64,000 nucleotides of DNA from Natrinema sp. CBA1119 (GTDB taxonomy: Archaea; Halobacteriota; Halobacteria; Halobacteriales; Natrialbaceae), in assembly GCF_002572525.1 (NCBI RefSeq), contig NZ_PDBS01000001.1:1984001-2048000 (forward strand). Reading direction: 5' to 3'. The first letter of the stretch is position 1; the number at the start of each line of letters is the position of its first letter. The notes under the pieces were generated by a model that worked only from the letters and a program-made list of their open reading frames with translations, was not told the DNA's origin and did not search any database. The translations under genes and the position numbers were made by a program. Positions 24,721-32,648 of the stretch are shown in pieces.

Positions 24721-26586
24721 CTATCGCGATCGGGACGAGGCGTCCGCGAGCGCTCGCTCGAGCTCTTGGACCCCCTCTTTCTCCACTCGATCGGGGCTCG
24801 CGAGGACGCGAACCGGCTGCTGTCCGAGGGAGACGAAGCCGAGATCCAGCCGGTCGGCGGTCTCACGCAGACCGAGCCCGGCGTCGGCGTCGCCCGCGAT
24901 GACTTTGCGGGCGGGACTCTCGTGGGCGCGCAACCCGATGTCGTAGCCGCTGATCGCGTCAGTCAGGTCGCGGCGGGTCGTCCCTCGATCGGTCGAGATC
25001 TCGTCTACGGCAGCGTCGAGACTCGAGCGCAACCCCGAGTCCGTCGTCCGATTGACGAAGCGCAGATCGCGATCGATCAAGTTCTCCAGCCCCTCGATCT
25101 CGTCGGGGTTGCCGGGCCGAACGACCAGCCCCCACTCGCGATCCCAGCGGCCGAGTTCGGCAGCTTTCGTCTCTCGCTCGAGCGGCCCCGCGGCCACGGC
25201 CACGTCGGGGACGCGCTCGCGGAGCCGCCGGAGACCGGGCCGGGTGCCGACCGAGAGGTAGCGCGGGTTTTCGAGGCCGTCGAGCAGCCGAGCGACCGTC
25301 GGATCGCCCTCGCCGACGCCGAACAGCGTCGGCGGCCGGACGTCCGGCGAAAAGAGGGTTACTGTGACGGATTCGCCCGCCTCGAGGTAATCGGTCTCGG
25401 GGCCGACTTCAACGACCCCGTCGGCGTCGGCGAGACTGGTCGTCGCGCCGCTGCCCTTGTCGACGGGGTAGACGAGCGTCTCGCCTGCGCTGTCCGTAAC
25501 CAACCCGACGGGCATGAGCCGATGGCGGCCTTCCTCGTACCGCTCTTGCCGGGCGAGCCGGCCCGAAACCGTCGCGGATGCGGGCTCCGGTACGCCGGCA
25601 GCCTGACGGATCGCCGGTGCGACGAACGTTCGAAAGACCATCATCGCGGAGACGGGATAGCCCGGTAGACCCACGTATGCGGAGTCTTCCAACCGGCCGA
25701 TCAGCATCGGCTTCCCCGGCTTGACGCTGACGCCGTGGAGCAGCAATTCGCCCTGTTCCTCGATGACCCGGTAGATGACGTCGACCGCGCTGGCGCTGGT
25801 CGACCCCGACGAGAGCACGAGGTCGCACTCCTCGGCCGCGCTCCGCAGGATCTCCTCCATCTCCTCCTGTTCGTCGCCGGCGTGGGGGTAGAGGACCGCC
25901 TCGCCGCCCGCGTCTTCGACCCCCGCGGCGATCGTGTAGCTGTTGACGTCGTAGATCTCCCCGCGCTCACTGTGCAATTTCTCGCCCGGTCGCACCAGTT
26001 CGTCGCCGGTCGAAACGATGCCGACGCGCGGCTTCGCCCGGACCGGCACCTCATCGATGCCCAGCGCCGACAGCAAGCCGATGTCTCGAGGCGTAATCAC
26101 GGTCCCGGGACCGAGCGCGCGTTCACCCGCGGCGATGTCCGCCCCCGCGAACATGACGTTGTCGCCGGGTGCGACCGCGGTGCGGATCAGCACCTCGTCG
26201 CCGTCTGCGTCCGTATCAGTTCGCTCCACCGGAACCATCGCGTCGGCTCCGTCGGGCATCACCGCGCCGGTCGAGATCTCCGCCGCCTGTCCCGCCTCGA
26301 GTCCCACGTCGGGTTTCGCGCCGGCGTGGATCTCGCCGACGAGCTCGAGGCGAGCGGGATCGGCCTCGTCCGCGCCGAACGTGTCCCGCGCCCGGAGGGC
26401 GTAGCCGTCGAGGCTCGCCCGGTCGAACCCCGGCACGTCGAGTTCGGCGTCGAGTCGTGCGACGAGCACCCGACCGCGAGCGTCCTCGAGCGAGACGCGC
26501 TCGATGCCGCCCTCGAGCGAGAGCGAGTCGATCGCCTCGCGGGCCTCGTCGGGGGAGGCGAGATCGCGAAACTCCTTGCGGTTCAT
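24721..26586 (-). CDS. moeA: Molybdopterin molybdotransferase MoeA fused to a LysR-type substrate-binding (PBP-like) domain
   Basis: This 621-residue protein starts MNRKEFRDLASPDEAREA. Residues 1-400 are MoeA, which inserts molybdate (or tungstate) into adenylylated molybdopterin. DVPGFDRASLDGYALRA, SGSTSASAVDVIYRV, HGVSVKPGKPMLIG and GLPGYPVSAMM are its signatures. Residues about 405-621 are a periplasmic-binding-like domain (VARLLDGLENPRYLSVGTRPG, DVAVAAGPLERETK, DAGLGLRETADRLDLGFV), which may bind oxyanion or cofactor. This two-domain form is known in archaea. It lacks a signal peptide. The product differs from the single-domain MoeA at 30.3 kb. It is divergent from the MATE gene. Confidence 0.92.
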   Translation of the reverse strand: MNRKEFRDLASPDEAREAIDSLSLEGGIERVSLEDARGRVLVARLDAELDVPGFDRASLDGYALRARDTFGADEADPARLELVGEIHAGAKPDVGLEAGQAAEISTGAVMPDGADAMVPVERTDTDADGDEVLIRTAVAPGDNVMFAGADIAAGERALGPGTVITPRDIGLLSALGIDEVPVRAKPRVGIVSTGDELVRPGEKLHSERGEIYDVNSYTIAAGVEDAGGEAVLYPHAGDEQEEMEEILRSAAEECDLVLSSGSTSASAVDVIYRVIEEQGELLLHGVSVKPGKPMLIGRLEDSAYVGLPGYPVSAMMVFRTFVAPAIRQAAGVPEPASATVSGRLARQERYEEGRHRLMPVGLVTDSAGETLVYPVDKGSGATTSLADADGVVEVGPETDYLEAGESVTVTLFSPDVRPPTLFGVGEGDPTVARLLDGLENPRYLSVGTRPGLRRLRERVPDVAVAAGPLERETKAAELGRWDREWGLVVRPGNPDEIEGLENLIDRDLRFVNRTTDSGLRSSLDAAVDEISTDRGTTRRDLTDAISGYDIGLRAHESPARKVIAGDADAGLGLRETADRLDLGFVSLGQQPVRVLASPDRVEKEGVQELERALADASSRSR

Positions 26587-26716
26587 AGGGGCTCTTCGCG
26601 TGCCGAGGGTAAAAACGTCGGTCGAACGAGCCTGCGATCTCACCGGGCAATGCGTTCACCAGTTCGATGGTCCCGCCTGCTCGGTGACCACTCCGACAAC
26701 AGTGGCTTCCATCACG

Positions 26717-26748
26717 TCGTTCGGTATTCGTTACTCAGTACCGAACGA
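26717..26748. promoter_or_regulatory. 10-bp inverted repeat with 12-bp spacer in a divergent promoter
   Basis: TCGTTCGGTA (26717-26726) and TACCGAACGA (26739-26748) are perfect inverted copies. They lie between moeA (start 26586, minus) and the MATE gene (start 26859, plus). An AT-rich TATA-like TTTTTAATTATAAA follows at 26800-26813 for the MATE side. The arm spacing of about two helical turns suits a dimeric regulator. The regulator is not identified. Confidence 0.4.
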
Positions 26749-26858
26749 TCGTGACGAAACAACCGATATGTGGCAATTGACACTCTCTAACAGGCCGATT
26801 TTTAATTATAAATGTCGGAATCTGAAGTGTTTTAGCGCCGGATCACTGACCGTCGCCC

Positions 26859-28337
26859 GTGTCTTTCCGATGGAGCGCCGTCCCGAACCCCTTCCGGTGG
26901 TTCCTGCTGGCGGTCGGCTACCTGCTCGCACGGCTCGGGGTCATCGATCCCCGACGCGTCGAGCGGACGACCGACCTCGCCTGGCCGCGGATCGTCACGG
27001 GGATCGCCCGAATGTCGAAGTCCGCGGCGGACATCGCGATGGTCGGAATCGCTCTCGGACCGGCGGCGATCGCGGGCGTCGGACTCGCGACTCCCTACTG
27101 GGCGATCGCCTTTGCGATCGGTGGCGGGATCGCCGGTGCGACGATCGGCCTGGTCTCCCAGCGCTACAGCGGGGGGACGGCGAAAGGCGTCACGCTGGCG
27201 GTCACGACGAGCGGCGTCATCGTCCTCACATTGTTGCTTCCGCTCGCCGCGCTGTACGGAACGGTTCCCGAGCGATTGATCGCGCTCGTCGGTAACGACC
27301 CCGCGTCGATCGCCTACGGTGCGGACTACCTCCGGGTCGTCGCGATCGGGATCCCGTTCGCGGGGCTAAATCTCATCGGCAGTCGGGCGCTCGTCGGTGC
27401 CGACGACGCGTGGACGCCGATGATGCTCCGAGCGGGCGGTGCGGTGGTCAACGTGACCATTAATGCGGTATTGATCTTCGGCCTCGAGCTGGGCGTCGTC
27501 GGCGCGGCCATCGGGACCGTCGTCGCGAACGTGCTCGTCCTGGCCGCGTTCGTCACCGGGTTCACCGTCGGTCGGCTCCCGCTGATCGGTGAGTTCCCCA
27601 TTACTATCGACGTGGCGTGGCCGCGCCCGACGATCGGCGAACTCCGGACCGTCCTAGATATCGGAACGCCGCTCGTCTTCACGAACATCGCCCGGCGAGC
27701 GGCGCAGTTTCCGATGCTCGCGATCGTCGCCCTCTTCGGACCGAACGTGCTCGCCGCCTACGTCGTCGCTCGCCGTGTCCGGGATCTGATGGATACGCCC
27801 GGCTGGGGCTTCTCGCTCGCCTCGAGCAGTCTCGTCGGACAGGAACTGGGCACCGGCGACGAACGGGACGCCGACACGTACGGCCGCGAGGTCCTCTGGT
27901 TCGGGACCGGCGTCTACCTCGTCAGCGGGGCCATCGTCCTCGTCTTCGCCGAACAGGTCGGTCGCATCTTCGTCGCCGACCCGTCGATCCTGCCGCTCGT
28001 GACCGCGTTCATCGCGGTCGCCTGCGTCAGCGTCGTTTTCCGCGGCGTGAGCAGCGGTGCGACCGGGCCGCTCCGCGCCAGCGGCGACACCCGCTGGCCG
28101 TTCTACGGCCAGGTGCTCGGTCTCTACGGCGCTGCACTCCCCGTCGCCTTCCTCGGTGCAGTCTCGGTTCCGCTCCCGTTCCTCGAGGCCGTCACGCCGC
28201 TGGGGATCGGGGCGCTCTACGCCGCGTTGATCCTCGAGACGTTCGTTCCCGCCGTCGTCACGTACTACCGGTTTTCGACCGGCCAGTGGAAGGCCATCAG
28301 TCGATCGTATCGTCCCGGGTCGTCGCCCGGGGATTAG
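26859..28337 (+). CDS. MATE family efflux transporter
   Basis: This 492-residue membrane protein has 12 predicted helices in two homologous halves. It uses a GTG start, which fits the conserved N-terminal block PNPFRWFLLAVGYLLARLG. LAWPRIVTGIARMSKSAADIAMVGIALG is the first-helix MATE signature, and LRTVLDIGTPLVFTNIARRAAQF opens the second half. It would export cationic drugs or metabolites by Na+ or H+ antiport. The C-terminal tail is polar. An upstream inverted repeat and a TATA-like stretch form its promoter. The substrate is not predictable. The next gene is 114 bp downstream. Confidence 0.88.
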   Translation: MSFRWSAVPNPFRWFLLAVGYLLARLGVIDPRRVERTTDLAWPRIVTGIARMSKSAADIAMVGIALGPAAIAGVGLATPYWAIAFAIGGGIAGATIGLVSQRYSGGTAKGVTLAVTTSGVIVLTLLLPLAALYGTVPERLIALVGNDPASIAYGADYLRVVAIGIPFAGLNLIGSRALVGADDAWTPMMLRAGGAVVNVTINAVLIFGLELGVVGAAIGTVVANVLVLAAFVTGFTVGRLPLIGEFPITIDVAWPRPTIGELRTVLDIGTPLVFTNIARRAAQFPMLAIVALFGPNVLAAYVVARRVRDLMDTPGWGFSLASSSLVGQELGTGDERDADTYGREVLWFGTGVYLVSGAIVLVFAEQVGRIFVADPSILPLVTAFIAVACVSVVFRGVSSGATGPLRASGDTRWPFYGQVLGLYGAALPVAFLGAVSVPLPFLEAVTPLGIGALYAALILETFVPAVVTYYRFSTGQWKAISRSYRPGSSPGD

Positions 28338-28451
28338 CCCTCGACACGGACGTGGTCGGGTTCGCATCGCCCGGAACCCCAGCACAGCCCCTGCTACCGC
28401 GCTCGGATCGCGAGGGGAACGGTTACAAACCCGCCGCTGGATGGTTGTGGT

Positions 28452-29579
28452 ATGTCACGACTTGCCCAATCGGATCGCGAGCGCATCGCAGCCCTCTTCG
28501 ATCGTCACCTCGAGGTCGGGCTCCACCACGGGGCGCAGCTAGCGGTCTACGTCGACGGCGAGCCGGTGATCGACCTCGCTGGCGGCGTCGAAGCGCCGGA
28601 CGGCCCGGAAGAGACCCGCGAGACGCGCCACGTCCTCTTCTCGAGTACGAAGCCCTATGCAGCGGTGACGCTGCACTCGCTGGTCGAGGAGGGCGAACTG
28701 GATTACGACGACCGGGTGGTCGACCACTGGCCCGAGTTCGCCGACGAGGGGACCGAGAAGGCCGGGATCACCGTCCGGCAGGTGCTCAGCCACACCGCCG
28801 GACTGAACCGCGGCGAGATCGACGACCGGCCCGACCTCTGGGGCGATTGGGACGCCGTGGTGGAGCAGCTCGAGGCGATGGAGCCCAACTTCACGCCGGG
28901 CGAACAGCCGGCCTACCACGCGCTGACCTTCGGCTGGCTCGTCGGCGAACTCGTCCGGCGGGTGTCCGGAACGCCGATCGAGACGGCCGCTCGAGAGCGC
29001 GTCTTCGATCCGTTGGGACTGGACGACACCGGCATCGGCCTCCGCGAGGACGAAGAGGACGACGTGGCGACGCTCGTCGGGTTCGAGGAGTTCGACCGCT
29101 GTCGCGACCCCGGCGAGGGGTTGGGCGATCACACACAGGTCGCGGCCCCGTTCAATTCGGAGGAGGTCCACCGCGCCGTGATCCCCGCCGCCAACGGTAT
29201 CGGGACCGCCGGCGACATGGCCCGATTCTACGCCTGTCTCGCGAACGGCGGCGAACTCGAGGGGACGCAACTCCTCGAACCCGAGACCGTCGAGCGGATG
29301 GCGGAGGTCCAGGCCGAGACGGACGCGGACGGGACGATCGGCCGGGAGGGACGGTTCGCGCTGGGCTTCTGGAAGGGCGGCACGACGGTCGCGCCGTACG
29401 GCTCGCTCTCGCCCGAGCACGTCTTCGGCCACGCGGGGCTGGGTAGCAGCGTCGGCTGGGCCGACCCCGAGGAGAACGTCGGCTTCTCCTACGTGACCAA
29501 CGGGGTCCGCGACGGCTCCTACGAACACGTCGCCCGCGTGAACGCGCTGGCTGACGCGGTTCGGGAGGCGCTCCGGTGA
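28452..29579 (+). CDS. Serine hydrolase of the beta-lactamase/esterase (class C) family
   Basis: This 375-residue protein has the SxxK motif S64-S-T-K67 (LFSSTKPYA). A Tyr near 159 in the YHALTFGWL block would be the second catalytic residue (YxN position), and HAGLGSS near 330 corresponds to the KTG/HxG strand. ITVRQVLSHTAGLN (about 110-123) is a strong family marker. Archaeal members are esterases or peptidases; antibiotic hydrolysis is not implied. No signal peptide, so it is cytoplasmic. It is part of a head-to-tail row with the MATE and DedA genes, though the gaps suggest separate promoters. Confidence 0.88.
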   Translation: MSRLAQSDRERIAALFDRHLEVGLHHGAQLAVYVDGEPVIDLAGGVEAPDGPEETRETRHVLFSSTKPYAAVTLHSLVEEGELDYDDRVVDHWPEFADEGTEKAGITVRQVLSHTAGLNRGEIDDRPDLWGDWDAVVEQLEAMEPNFTPGEQPAYHALTFGWLVGELVRRVSGTPIETAARERVFDPLGLDDTGIGLREDEEDDVATLVGFEEFDRCRDPGEGLGDHTQVAAPFNSEEVHRAVIPAANGIGTAGDMARFYACLANGGELEGTQLLEPETVERMAEVQAETDADGTIGREGRFALGFWKGGTTVAPYGSLSPEHVFGHAGLGSSVGWADPEENVGFSYVTNGVRDGSYEHVARVNALADAVREALR

Positions 29580-29651
29580 GCTGCCGACGGCCCGTCCGTC
29601 GCCGAACCGTTCCGGCCGAACAGTGATAGGTCGCCTCGCCCAAGCCCGCCC

Positions 29652-30305
29652 ATGGCGGAGCTCGGCCTGGTGAATTTCGGGATCGATTTCGGGTCGACCG
29701 CACTGCGGTTCATCCGGCTGTACGGGCCGCTCGCCCTGTTGATCTTCGTCTTCCTCGAGACGTCGATGCTCTTCCCGTTCTTTCCGAGCGAGGTCGTCGT
29801 CCCGGCCGCAGCCGCGTTGCTAATCAGCGGCCCCGTCTCGTTTCTGGTCTTCGTCGCGGCGGCGACCGTCGGCGGGACCGTCGGCGCGTTCGTCCCCTAT
29901 TACGCGTTTCGCGGCCCCGGATCGCGCGGCCTCGGCAGGTTTCGGGACCGGATTAACGTCTCCGAGGAGACGATCGACCGCGGCCGGCGGTGGTTCCGCC
30001 GCTGGGGAACGTGGTCGGTCCTCTGGGGCCGGTTCCTGCCGGCGCTTCGCTCCGTCGTCTCCATCCCCGCGGGGCTCGCCGGCATGTCGCGGGTCCGGTT
30101 CGGCGTCTACACGGCGGTCGGCACAATCCTGTTCTACGCGTCCGTCGGCGCAGTGGTCTACTACGGTCGGCGGGAGTCGCTGTTCGCGGCCGCCTGGGAC
30201 GTCGCCGTCGATCGGCCGGTCCTCACCGGAGTGGTCGCGGCCGCCGCGCTCGCGGTCGGCCTGTGGGTCGTCCTGCGTTCGCGGCAGCGTGACGGAACAA
30301 AGTAG
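29652..30305 (+). CDS. DedA/VTT-domain membrane protein
   Basis: This 217-residue DedA family (SNARE-associated) protein has about five hydrophobic helices. LLIFVFLETSMLFPFFPSE is the first family motif (E-x-x-x-x-x-P-x-P-x-E). GRFLPALRSVVSIPAGLAGM is the second, with the conserved Arg and Gly-Met. These proteins flip phospholipids or support membrane homeostasis; in archaea the role is unclear. It starts 72 bp after the serine hydrolase and ends three bases before the convergent moeA stop. No regulatory element is visible besides short spacers. Confidence 0.9.
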   Translation: MAELGLVNFGIDFGSTALRFIRLYGPLALLIFVFLETSMLFPFFPSEVVVPAAAALLISGPVSFLVFVAAATVGGTVGAFVPYYAFRGPGSRGLGRFRDRINVSEETIDRGRRWFRRWGTWSVLWGRFLPALRSVVSIPAGLAGMSRVRFGVYTAVGTILFYASVGAVVYYGRRESLFAAAWDVAVDRPVLTGVVAAAALAVGLWVVLRSRQRDGTK

Positions 30306-30308
30306 GAC

Positions 30309-31625
30309 TCAGGCGTTCGGTTCCCAGTCCTGCACGCTGACCGTCTCGCCGGCCGGAATCCCCTCGCGGTCGTCGTCGACGACGACCCAGCCGTCGGCCA
30401 GCGCGACGCTCGAGAGGACGCCCGAGCCGCTGGCCCGCGTCGGGATCGCCTCGTATCGAGGCTCGTCGGGACCGAGGCCGTCCGCGTCGCGATCCTCGAG
30501 TTTCACTCGCGCGAACGTCCGCGTTCCCGGTTCGCTGGGGATCTTGCGCTCGAGACGGGCTCGCCTCGTGGGATGTGACGCCGGCTCCGTGCCCTCGAGC
30601 CAGCGCAGGGTCGGCCGGAGGAACTGGACGGCGTTGACGATGCAGGCGACGGGGTAGCCCGGCAGCGCGAGTACAGGGGTGTCCTGAACGACTCCGAGAC
30701 AGACGGGGTGACCGGGTTTGAGCCCGACGCCGTGGACCAGCACCTCGCCGAGATCGTCGATCACTTCCGGGAGGAGGTCGCGCTCGCCGACCGAGGAGCC
30801 GCCGGTCGTGACGATCGCGTCCTTCGTCAGATCCCGCTGAATCGCCACGCGCAGCGACTCGGGATCGTCGGTGACTACGTCGCGGTAGGTGGCTCGAGCG
30901 CCCCAGCGCTGGGCCAGTCGCGAGACGGTGAGCCCGTTGGTTTCGACGACTTCGCCGGGGTCCGGGTCACCCGCGACGAGTTCCTCGCCGGTCGGCACGA
31001 CGCCGACCGTGGGTTGCTGGGCCACCGCGACGCGACCGTAACCCGCCGATCGCAGGAGCCCCAGATCCGACGGTCGGAGCCGGTGGCCGGCGTCGTACAG
31101 GTGCTGGCCCTCCTCGATGTCCTCTCCCACGGGCGCGACGTTTTCGCCCTCCGCGACCGCGTCTTCGACCTCGAGTTCGCCGGCAGACTCGAGTTCGGTC
31201 ACCCGTTCGATCATGACGACGGCGTTGGCTCCCTCCGGGAGCGCGCTGCCGGTGTGGACCCGGGCGGCCGTTCCGGGCTCGATCCGGTCGGCGGTAGCGT
31301 GCTCGTCGTCGGAACTCACAGCGGGTTCGGTGATTCGTAGCACTTCGGGCGACCGATCGCTGGCCCCGAACGTGTCCGCGGCCCGAACCGCGTAGCCGTC
31401 CATCGCCGCCCGCCGGTAGTGTGGCACGTCTCGAGCCGAGGCGACGGGCGCGGCGAGGACGCGGCCGTCCGCGCGGTCGACGTCGACGGTCTCGGTCCCA
31501 CAGGGCACGTCCGAATCGATGTCCCCGCTCCCCTCGAGCGCCTCCTGTAGAATCCGACGCGCCTCGTCGACCGGCGTCCGCACCTTGAACCCGGCCTCCG
31601 TGCGCTCGCGGTCGGCACCTTCCAT
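30309..31625 (-). CDS. moeA: Molybdopterin molybdotransferase MoeA, single-module form
   Basis: This 438-residue protein starts MEGADRERTEAGFKVRTPVDEARR. An in-frame extension of 115 codons runs into the dispersed repeats and is rejected. MoeA signatures are in order: VPHYRRAAMDGYAVRA, VHTGSALPEGANAVVMIERV, GEDIEEGQHLYDAG, VVPTGEELV, TGGSSVGERDLLPEV, HGVGLKPGHPVCLG and ALPGYPVACIVN. It binds molybdopterin-AMP and inserts the metal. It lacks the substrate-binding extension of the other MoeA. Having two forms suggests division between metals (Mo and W) or between cofactors, an inference only. Confidence 0.92.
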   Translation of the reverse strand: MEGADRERTEAGFKVRTPVDEARRILQEALEGSGDIDSDVPCGTETVDVDRADGRVLAAPVASARDVPHYRRAAMDGYAVRAADTFGASDRSPEVLRITEPAVSSDDEHATADRIEPGTAARVHTGSALPEGANAVVMIERVTELESAGELEVEDAVAEGENVAPVGEDIEEGQHLYDAGHRLRPSDLGLLRSAGYGRVAVAQQPTVGVVPTGEELVAGDPDPGEVVETNGLTVSRLAQRWGARATYRDVVTDDPESLRVAIQRDLTKDAIVTTGGSSVGERDLLPEVIDDLGEVLVHGVGLKPGHPVCLGVVQDTPVLALPGYPVACIVNAVQFLRPTLRWLEGTEPASHPTRRARLERKIPSEPGTRTFARVKLEDRDADGLGPDEPRYEAIPTRASGSGVLSSVALADGWVVVDDDREGIPAGETVSVQDWEPNA

Positions 31626-31701
31626 ACGGTGACTCGAGTCGCCGGAGGCCAAAAGCGTGGGGGAACCCGCGGCTCGAGCGTGCAAATCGAGGGTCGGCCT
31701 G

Positions 31702-31836
31702 CAGTGGCGCGCGCTGTATCGCGGTGAGCGGACAGCGAACCGCGGTTCGAACTCGTGCGAGGGATGAGCGAGCGACGAACGTCGCGAGCGAATCGGCTGG
31801 GGAGGGCGTGGCTCCCCCGTGTTGCTACGATAGCAG
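31702..31836 (+). repeat. Dispersed intergenic repeat, copy B
   Basis: The family opening GTGGCGCGCGCTG is at 31704-31716. The centre has GTGCGAGGGATGAGCGAGCG and the end has GAATCGGCTGGGGAGGGCG. The end hairpin pairs GTGGC (31808-31812) with GCTAC (31824-31828), one G-U pair, and the tail is ACGATAGCAG. It faces copy D tail-to-tail. Together they occupy most of the 629-bp gap between moeA and the hsp20 gene; no gene is supported in that gap. Confidence 0.72.
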
Positions 31837-31917
31837 GATACCGCCCTTTCCAGACGATCACTCCGTCCATTCCGTATGTATGGAGCGATCAGCCCAGAGA
31901 GGGGACGTGAGAGTGTG

Positions 31918-32109
31918 CTGCTATCGTGGCAACAGAGAATTTCCTCATCCACCCCAGCCGATTCGCTCACTTCGTCTGCTCACGGGCGCGCAGCGCCCGT
32001 TCGCATGGTATGCGGGACCTCTGGTCCCGCACTATTCGCTCATCCACTGTCAGAGCACGCTCTGACAAGCCTTCGCTAGCGCTCAGACGACCGACAGCGC
32101 ACGCCACTG
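31918..32109 (-). repeat. Dispersed intergenic repeat, copy D (inverted)
   Basis: Read on the minus strand it opens with GTGGCGTGCGCTG (32107-32095). It carries extra stem-loops such as GCGGGACC/GGTCCCGC and ACGGGCGC/GCGCCCGT, then GAGCGAATCGGCTGGGG, and ends TTGCCACGATAGCAG at 31918. It is the longest copy, because of the extra hairpins in its centre. The end hairpin survives as GTGG/CCAC (31926-31929 with 31949-31952). Confidence 0.68.
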
Positions 32110-32254
32110 CACGTCGGTTGGTGAGGTCGGAGTGACACAGAACTCTTCTTCTCCGGATACAACTCATCAATGAAATCGTCATAGATCGTCCACAAGGTAT
32201 CGACGTCTCGCCGCGACCGCGGGGTTTTTCGTATCGGCGTTCGAACCTGTATCC

Positions 32255-32617
32255 ATGTCTGCGCTCCGCGACGCGTTGCGGGATCTCTCCGAGGACGTCT
32301 TCTTCGATCTGCTCGAGAGCGAGGACGCCTACCTGCTCGTGCTCGACGTGCCCGGAGTGTCCGCCGAGTCGCTCGACCTCGCGATCGAGGACGGTCGGAT
32401 CGCTATCGACGCCCACCGCGAGAAGGAGCCGACCGACGACTACCAGTACGTCGAGGAGAACCGCTCGCTCTTCCTTGACGTCGACCTGCCCCTCCCCGAT
32501 GACGCCTCCGACGCCAACGCGACAGCGACGGTCGATCGGGGCGTCCTCAAGTTGACCCTCCCGAAACGCGGCACGAGCGGCGAGACGACGATCGACATCG
32601 TCGACGAGGACGCCTAA
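32255..32617 (+). CDS. Hsp20/alpha-crystallin family small heat-shock protein
   Basis: This 120-residue protein is an alpha-crystallin domain with a short N-terminal arm (MSALRDALRDLSEDVFFDLL). The strands DAYLLVLDVPGVSAESLDL, GRIAIDAHREKE, SLFLDVDLPLPDDA and the GVLKLTLPKR motif (about 99-108, the A-x-x-x-n-G-v-L core) are plain. The C-terminal IxI-type tail is weak (TIDIVDEDA). It would prevent aggregation of unfolded proteins as an oligomer. The gene lies just after repeat DNA, with an AT-poor promoter and GGGTTTTTCGT at about 25 bp. The downstream kinase starts 31 bp later. Confidence 0.88.
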   Translation: MSALRDALRDLSEDVFFDLLESEDAYLLVLDVPGVSAESLDLAIEDGRIAIDAHREKEPTDDYQYVEENRSLFLDVDLPLPDDASDANATATVDRGVLKLTLPKRGTSGETTIDIVDEDA

Positions 32618-32648
32618 CACGGGGTGACCGAGGCTGGCCTCCCTCCGC

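Noticed and set aside
26644..26858. Small peptide gene between moeA and MATE
   Set aside because: Frames there are short, AT-rich and cross the inverted repeat and TATA-like region, so it is better read as promoter DNA.
31626..31970. N-terminal extension of the second MoeA
   Set aside because: It reads through dispersed repeat copies B and part of D. The conserved protein starts at 31625.
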